Positions 57,519 to 64,000 of a stretch of 64,000 bases of DNA are shown piece after piece (position 1 is the first letter of the stretch; the number at the start of each line of letters is the position of its first letter). This DNA is from Phialocephala subalpina. Taxonomy: Eukaryota > Ascomycota > Leotiomycetes > Helotiales > Mollisiaceae. Location: positions 1,256,240 to 1,320,239 of the forward strand of contig FJOG01000013.1 of NCBI GenBank assembly GCA_900073065.1, in the 5' to 3' direction. Position numbers and translations under genes: made by a program. The notes beneath the pieces are model-generated. The model was not told the DNA's origin and did not search any database. It worked only from the letters and a program-made list of their open reading frames with translations.

Positions 57519-59155
57519 TCACGTTCTCAACTTCTGCATTCCCCTCTTCCTCTTTCCTCCCACTTCCCTCCCCTCCTCAATCTCAAGCATCGCCTCCCTC
57601 TTCTTCTCCCCCACCAACTTCAACGCTTCTCTAATAACTCTCGTTTCAAGATTAACACCTTCTTCCTCCCAAGCTTCCATTTGTCTCCCTACTCTCGCCT
57701 CAATGGCTTGCACTAATTGCACATCTCGTTGTCCGACAAAGGTAACTGCTTCTCCTTTTCTTCCAGCTCGAGCAGTACGACCCACGCGATGGATGTAATC
57801 ATCTGGATCTCGTGGGATGTCGTAGTTGATTACCAGTCCTACTTCTGGAATATCGAGACCTCGGGCTGCGACGTCGGTTGCGACTAGGATTCTTGCTGCT
57901 GAGGCTCGGAATCTGCCTAGATTATCGATACGCTGTCGCTGTGGGAGTTTCGAGTGGAGAGCTGTGACGCGGTGGTCGAGAAGTCGGAGGAGATGAGTGA
58001 GGTAGTCTGCGGTCGCGGTTCGATTGCAGAAGATTATGATTGATTTGGGGAGGTTGGCGTCAGTGAGGAGGAACATGTGGAGGTAGTGTTCTCGGTGGGT
58101 GACGGGGACTTGGAGATGCATTGTCTTGAGTGATGCTGGGATTGCTAGGGTTTGGGTATCGACTTCGCAGACGAAGACTGGGAGCTTTCCTGGTGTTCGG
58201 GGCATTTCTTTTAATGCTCGGACTTCGGGCGTGACGGTGGCTGTGAAGAGGAGGGTTTGGCGTTTTGATGGGGGTGGGAGGATAGAGAGGCATTCTTCGA
58301 CGTCTGGGAGCATGCTTCCTACTATTCCGCCTGCTAGCAATCGATCGGCTTCGTCCAGGACTACCATCTTAACTCTCCTCAAGGCGCACACTGTATCCTC
58401 TCCCGATGTTCGTATGTGATCCGCCAATCGTCCTGGAGTTGCAATGACTATATGTGGTCTTTGGGCGAGAGTTGTTGCTTGTGGTCGCATGTCCGTTCCT
58501 CCTGTGATCAAAACTGCCTTGAGCTGCTGTGGGGAGGAAATGGCCTTGAATTGTTCGTAGATTTGTAGGGCTAATTCTCTAGAAATCAATTAGCTAATTT
58601 TCCTCTGCATGGGGATTCTCTGGCATACCTTGTAGGCGTCAGAACCAAAGCAAAGATTCCAAATGGATCTTCTGCCCACTTCTGAAGCATCGGAACAGCA
58701 AAAGCAACTGTCTTTCCTGAACCTGTCCTACTACCTCCAATGCAGTCTCTTCCCTTCAAAATCTCTGGTATACATCCTTTTTGAATTCCCGTTGGTCTCT
58801 TAATTGCCATCGCCTCCAATGACTTGACCAGCCATGGCTTCACCGTAAGTGACGCGAAGGTCGTATTGGGATCAATCGGTGCCAGCACAGCGCCATTGTT
58901 GATCTCCTTATTTTGCGCCGTATTTCGTATCTTTGCCTTCATCCGCGAGGGCGCAGAGATCGTATGTAATTGCGGCGCATCTTCATCTAGCGGGGAGACC
59001 TTTCTTCTCTTCCGCGAAGCTTGGCTGTCGAGAGAATCTGAGTCGGAAGCCTCTCCGGCGGAAGGTCGAGATTGATCCGAATCATTAGATGAGCCAGACG
59101 CTTCCTCAGATACTTCCCTCGTCGTCGCAGATCCTGCATGGGCCGCGGAAGCCAT
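57519..59155 (-). CDS. DBP8: ATP-dependent DEAD-box RNA helicase Dbp8
   Basis: Nucleolar helicase needed for 40S subunit assembly (early pre-rRNA cleavages with cofactor Esf2). Exons 59155-58629 and 58578-57519; 528 residues. An acidic/Ser-rich N-terminus with a RKRRK patch precedes the core: Q-motif region F100...RPTGIQ at 120-125, Walker [10 protein letters not shown] at 141-149, PTRELALQ formed at the splice junction, [13 protein letters not shown] at 251-254, FTATV (motif III) at about 287, then IIIFCNR, the [14 protein letters not shown] motif V and [13 protein letters not shown] motif VI. The [10 protein letters not shown] and [14 protein letters not shown] wording and size match Dbp8 orthologues better than Rrp3 or Drs1. 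The tail is basic ([13 protein letters not shown]). Confidence 0.93.
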
Positions 59156-61128
59156 TATATTGGGCGGGTGTTTTCCGTGTAAGATTTCTTATACGATATA
59201 TTTGGTAGACGAGGCTGACACTGAAATTTTCTCGAGCATCGAGATGTCAGAGCCGCGCGCTTAGGCATGGTCCAACGGGCGTCCAACGGGCACCCCTTGT
59301 TCTGCCACTCCTACATATCCCACATCGACCCCAACCTGAAACATCACTTCTGTTCCCCAGTGAGAATCGAGGATCGTGCCACACAAGAGGCACAGTACAG
59401 CACATTGATTGCTGCTGCACCGTGGCCGCATACAGGACACACCGACGTCGTGCAATAGGATCGCATCGTCTGGCCTTGGGCTGCAAGATTGTGCAGGCCT
59501 CACTCCCCGACGCAGAGATTGGATTGCTCTGATGTGAGCGATTATTTGCTGGTGCATGAAGTGACTGACTGATACGACGGAAAGGACGAGTAGAAGGGCA
59601 GAAGAGAGAGAAGCATGACGGTCACTCGGAAGTGAACGAGAGACGAGTTGCATAGAATATGCGGAGCGTCGGGACGGACGAGCTGGGCCAAAACATTGTC
59701 TGATATGTCGAGCAAACAATCGACGATGATGCGCCTCCGGCGAGTAATGAGAGACAGGATGCAGAGCGGTGACGATCGTGATGAGTGTTGGATATTGAGA
59801 GCCAACAAGATGTTCTTGAGGAGATGAGAAGGAGCTTCAAGTACAACGGTGAGATGTACTTGAAGCGGTAAGAAATAAGATGCATCTTACCACAGCTTGT
59901 ATGCCATCGTTTGAATGATACGTATCATACACTTGGTTACAGCATAAGGAGATAAGATTTGATGCTCATGATTTTGATCCTTCCAGATCTCCTGAATTCA
60001 GGGCTAACCACAGACTTGGTGCTACCCTCGATGTCCCTAATGTGCCCAGACGTTGTGGAGAGTGGAGAGGAGAGTTCCTTCTTGCGACTCTATGGCTGCA
60101 GTCATGCGCTTCTGACCACCATCCGACACCTCTCTCTTGTCCCTCTTTCTTAGACAGCCCCAACTTCTCTCGAGTCCTTCTTTCAGCTCCGATATCAATA
60201 CTTGTCAGATCTTGACTTGTCCACCCATAAGGTTACAGCATCATCACGAATAACCTTACTCGACACGAGCAGCAGCAGCTTACAGCTCACCACCGTACCA
60301 CCACTGATATCAGCGCCGTCCAAACCCCGCCATCGGGAGCGACAGGGCATTTAACGCGGTTACCATTTGGCCCCCCTTTGGCCCCCAGCTGCATGAAGCC
60401 CCCCAACAAGGGTCCTCGTTGGCTCTTCTCGTCAGCATCTCAAAGTCCTGCTGGTTCGAGGTTGAGTTCCCTTGCAGCGAGACAGGCTTGTACCCTACCT
60501 CAATTGAGCCGAGCCCAACGACCAAGATTATTCTTCCTGCATTCAACTTTCTGAGATCCGGACACGCAAGCTGACTTCTTCATCCTTCACTTCTTACTTT
60601 CTCCATCTCCAGAATTGGGGGCTGACAGAACCCCTCTCCCTGTAGCCGCCCGAGACGACTTCTCCACAGCTGATCCAGTGACGACAAGTTGAAACACCTC
60701 GCAGCCGACGTTACGACTACAGGTGACTCCATACAAGAGAACATTTTGCTGCCACTGCTGCCACAGCCGCCCCATAAGACAAGAAAAACCTGCGTTCTGG
60801 GCCTGCAACTGCCGCCATATGACATAGAGACGCCGCATCACAACAGCATAGAGCTTCATTACACCGGCTGGACGGTCTGCTGCATCGGTGGACGGGAGTG
60901 CCGATGCAAGAGCAGAACTCCTCCACAGAGAGTACCGGGAACGGTGCCCCTCAAAACACTGAATACCGGGTGACGCCAGCAGACTCGACATCTGCAGCTG
61001 GAGCTCAATACGTATGACTCTCTCACGACTTCTCATCCATTTTCCCGCGAGTATCTCGAGCTAGAGTGGGGAAGAATGCTGATATCCCCAAGTCTTCCAA
61101 CTCTCTAGATCCTTTCCCACAACCCAAG
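59156..61128. other. Long divergent intergenic region DBP8-MKK1
   Basis: Nearly 2 kb between divergent start codons. A 152-codon minus frame at 59261-59719 and others lack motifs and look like chance. The right half (about 60160-61128) is pyrimidine-rich and probably holds a long 5' leader and promoter of the MAP kinase kinase. Confidence 0.55.
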
Positions 61129-62744
61129 ATGTCGTCCCCAGCACCCGTACCACTTCTTCGCCCTCCGATGCCTGGCGGTCGAACCGGCGGTGCCAGAACA
61201 CCAAGACTGGGTCTTGCCATCCCGCCTTCACCCAGCGCCAAACCTGTCAATGGCGGACCTCAACCTGGCGGCTTATCCCTTCAGATGCCAGGTCAAATGC
61301 CTGCGAGACCATCATTGCCACGACTACAATTAGCGACGCCGATGGGGAGTAGTCAGACTCCGTACGAACAAACTCTACAAAATGGGCGGCCGAGTGTACA
61401 ACCTGCAGCGGGGCAATCTGCGAGTGGAGGCAGTGAGAGCAGTGCAGCACATTCAAGATCTGGGAGTTTCGGACCTCTGGATGGACGTGCAAGTGGACCA
61501 ACATCTGCTGGGTCACAATACTCCGCACTTTCATTTGCGTCTCAGTACGGGTTACGACAGCCACAAGGGACACCAGACCCCTCCTCAGCCGTTGGATCAT
61601 TGTACTCGGAACGAAGTGAAGGTGGAGTTGGCATGGAACGAGATGGCAGCATGAATGGACTTGAGGGATTCGATAAATTGAGCCTGGAGCGTGGGAGAAC
61701 ACTAGATGTGGAAGATCTGGACGACGACGGATGGCGGGTTGCAAGTATGGAGAAACGAATCGAGGAATTGAGCAGTCTGGGAGAAGGAGCTGGTGGTGCC
61801 GTTACGAAATGCGTGCTGAAGGGTGGGAAAACAATATTCGCCCTGAAGGTTCGTGATATCAGCTTATGAAGGCTGACCAGTGACTAATTATTTGCAGATC
61901 ATCACCACGAATCCAGATCCAGATGTTAAGAAGCAGATTGTGAGAGAATTGGGTTTCAACAAGGATTGTGCTAGTGAGCATATTTGTCGTTACTATGGTG
62001 CCTTCGTGGAGCCTTCAACAGCTACTATTAGCATCGCTATGGAGTTCTGCGAAGGTGGTTCTTTGGACAGCATCTACCGAGAAGTTAAGAAACTTGGCGG
62101 TCGAACTGGCGAGAAAGTGCTAGGTAAGATTGCCGAAGGAGTCTTAAACGGCCTTACCTACCTCCACAGCAAGAAGATCATCCATCGAGATATCAAACCC
62201 AGCAACATTCTGCTTTGCCGAGACGGACAGGTCAAGCTTTGCGATTTTGGAGTCAGTGGAGAGTTCGGAACGAAGGGAGATGCGAATACATTCATTGGCA
62301 CCTCGTATTACATGGCACCAGAACGTATTACTGGCCAATCCTACACTATCACTTCAGATGTCTGGTCTACAGGTGTTACCCTGCTAGAGGTAGCACAGCA
62401 CCGGTTCCCATTCCCAGCAGATGGCACAGAGATGCAGCCACGAGCTGGATTGATTGATCTTCTGACGTATATTGTCCGACAGCCAATTCCAAAGTTGAAG
62501 GATGAGCCAGAGGCAGGTATCAAGTGGAGTGACAACTTCAAGTACTTCATTGAGTGCTGGTATGCTCCTTTTCCCTTCATTTCCATATGTACAGTACTAA
62601 CAGAACTTCAGCCTCGAGAAAGAACCGTCAAGGCGTGCCTCTCCATGGCGGATGCTAGAACACCCATGGATGATCGAAATGCGTGCCAAGCGCGTCAATA
62701 TGGCACACTTCCTGGCTACAGTGTGGGGATGGGAAGAGAAATGA
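61129..62744 (+). CDS. MKK1: Cell wall integrity MAP kinase kinase Mkk1
   Basis: Dual-specificity MAPKK of the Pkc1-Bck1-Mkk1-Slt2 cell wall integrity pathway. Exons 61129-61848, 61898-62559, 62612-62744; 504 residues. The N-terminal 200 residues are Pro/Gly/Ser-rich and probably disordered, including a possible Slt2-docking basic/hydrophobic stretch. Kinase domain: glycine loop LGEGAGGAV at 217-225, catalytic Lys240 in FALK immediately before the first intron, [11 protein letters not shown] with HRD at 336-338, DFG at 356-358, activation loop with Thr365 and Thr371 ([15 protein letters not shown]) and APE at 380-382. The VSGEFGTKG and [16 protein letters not shown] wording is characteristic of filamentous-fungal Mkk1. 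The last exon supplies [11 protein letters not shown] and ends VWGWEEK. ATG 61129 is the first in frame. Confidence 0.95.
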
Positions 62745-63186
62745 CTACAGGACAAGGAGAAGAAGCTAGCGCGCGAGAGCATCGTTGCTGCTCGAATCGC
62801 GCCGCTAGCTGCTATCTCTGAATGAGAGACGTCTCCTCATTATAGAGCCTTTACAAAGAGGCAAAAGCGTTGAGTTTGCATGGCATTTGCGTGTGAGGAG
62901 AATTAATTGTACTCTGAAGCAAAGAATTCTCACCCAGCAAACGTCTATCTATTGTTAGTATCAATCTTGCATTCCCATACGGGTCATGGTGGATGGCGTT
63001 CTGGGATCTAGCTTCCACTTAACTTTTGGGAAGGAGCAATGAGGGAGGGAAGGAAAGAAGGAAACGGTTGAAAGTTTGAATTTGATGAGTGATGATAAGA
63101 TTGAACGAGATCGATATGATTGATTGCATAGCATAGATTTTAGCTATTTACAGCCAGATATCTTGTGCGATGTAGTCATTTTAACG

Positions 63187-63203
63187 TATATATATATATA
63201 TAT
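63187..63203. repeat. (TA)n microsatellite
   Basis: Seventeen bases of uninterrupted TA dinucleotide repeat. Confidence 0.9.
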
Positions 63204-63670
63204 CATTCAAATATCACTTCCACGTGTGGTTCTTTATTCAGTTTTCTGGATTTCTGAGTCGGGCATCAAGGTGGATGGACATTGAGCTTTCCTTCCTTCT
63301 GTACTGGGTCCTCTCGGTGCCTTGTATTATACCATCTCCTCCCTACTTCTCTCGTCGTATCCTTCCATCTTGCCACTCCCCCATTCTCTCAACCTATACC
63401 CATCACCTGCTTGCTACAATGTCCGCCCCTAATTGCCTCATTGTAAGAACAACATTGTTCGTTAAGAGAAGAATGAGGAGGAAAAGGATGTCAGTCCTAG
63501 GTCTGAGGCGGAACATTTTGGAAAGGACATTCTACGGGCAGAGCTAAGAGCATCGAGAGAGGAGAGTAGCTGGGACTGGGTCGGATATTGAATTGAGTTT
63601 TATTGTGCGACCCGATTTCTGACATGAGACTGGGCTAATGTCCCGGATTATCAAGGGCGATTTAAGGTGT

Positions 63671-63796
63671 GTCAATATATAAGTTCGGAACGGAAATTCA
63701 TTTGGTTGGAATGTCCAGACCCAGTTTGGAGATTTGGGAAGTATCAATGTATGAGTTTGGGATAAACATTCAGTTGGTGAAAATATCCAGACTGGA
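63671..63796. repeat. Imperfect tandem duplication, period about 72 bp
   Basis: Copy 1 begins GTCAATATATAAGTTCGGAA at 63671, copy 2 begins ATCAATGTATGAGTTTGGGA at 63743. About three quarters of positions agree over 53 bases, and most differences are C/T or G/A transitions. Confidence 0.7.
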
Positions 63797-64000
63797 GCCA
63801 TTGAAGTAATTTTCATTGTTGGATATGGATTTGGATATTATCCCCTCAGCGATGGAAGTGAATTTTAGCATCTTGGCGCCAGGAACACCAAAAGTTGATC
63901 GCTAAAACAGCCTGGAATTCAGGGAGTAGATCGTTAAACTTCTAGGCTCTTAAGCGTTGAAGGACCCTAACGAGCCTGCGGACAAAAGTCTGTGTTTTAC

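Larger units (their letters stand above)
62745..64000. other. 3' flank of MKK1, no gene recognised
   Basis: About 1.25 kb to the right edge. It holds a (TA)n microsatellite and an imperfect 72-bp tandem repeat, and no supported coding sequence. Confidence 0.5.

Noticed and set aside
59261..59719. 152-codon minus frame between DBP8 and MKK1
   Set aside because: No motif or splice context; composition does not resemble neighbouring genes.

Overview
The window is nuclear DNA of a filamentous ascomycete (Pezizomycotina). Genes carry short GT-AG introns, mostly 44-80 nt with CTAAC/CTGAC-like branch sites, and they sit on both strands with short spacers. The families present are typical of such fungi: a Zn(II)2Cys6 regulator, 2EXR proteins, an esterase-NACHT-WD40 NOD-like receptor and a CCAAT-binding HAP5 subunit. 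Placement in Leotiomycetes is a guess from overall protein flavour only. I saw no rRNA or CRISPR, recognised no tRNA, and found no intact transposon.

Left part (1-21 kb) is mostly conserved housekeeping: SEC15 (exocyst), HAP5/NF-YC with a 14-nt micro-exon, FCF2 (pre-rRNA cleavage), a frameshifted purine nucleoside phosphorylase relic, mitochondrial RSM10 (uS10m), mitochondrial tryptophanyl-tRNA synthetase, a 3-beta-HSD/ERG26-like dehydrogenase, PAF1 and the m-AAA protease AFG3.

Middle part (21-46 kb) is more accessory. It holds a decayed small gene, an intact 2EXR gene with a broken tandem copy, and a Zn2Cys6 transcription factor. It then has a Ser/Thr-rich single-pass membrane protein, an alpha/beta hydrolase with a coiled-coil tail, a BOR1-type anion exchanger and a small ABM-fold monooxygenase. 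It ends with a third, broken 2EXR copy, a fructosamine-3-kinase-like protein and a riboflavin-type deaminase.

Right part (46-64 kb) starts with the most unusual locus: a roughly 1500-residue esterase-NACHT-WD40 NLR broken by one frameshift. It is followed by a truncated coding relic and an AT-rich block of about 11% GC. Then come a SAM methyltransferase, an HSL-type esterase, the DEAD-box helicase DBP8 and the cell-wall-integrity MAP kinase kinase MKK1.

The genes do not form a biosynthetic cluster. Functional links are thematic: FCF2 and DBP8 in ribosome biogenesis; RSM10, mitochondrial TrpRS and AFG3 in mitochondrial translation and quality control; PAF1, HAP5 and the Zn2Cys6 protein in transcription. 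I did not find a convincing new multi-gene system. The points most worth a second look are the frameshifted NLR with its AT-rich flank, the decaying 2EXR copies, the micro-exon and the GC-AG introns. Exon joins were made by eye from frame continuity, splice motifs and family conservation.
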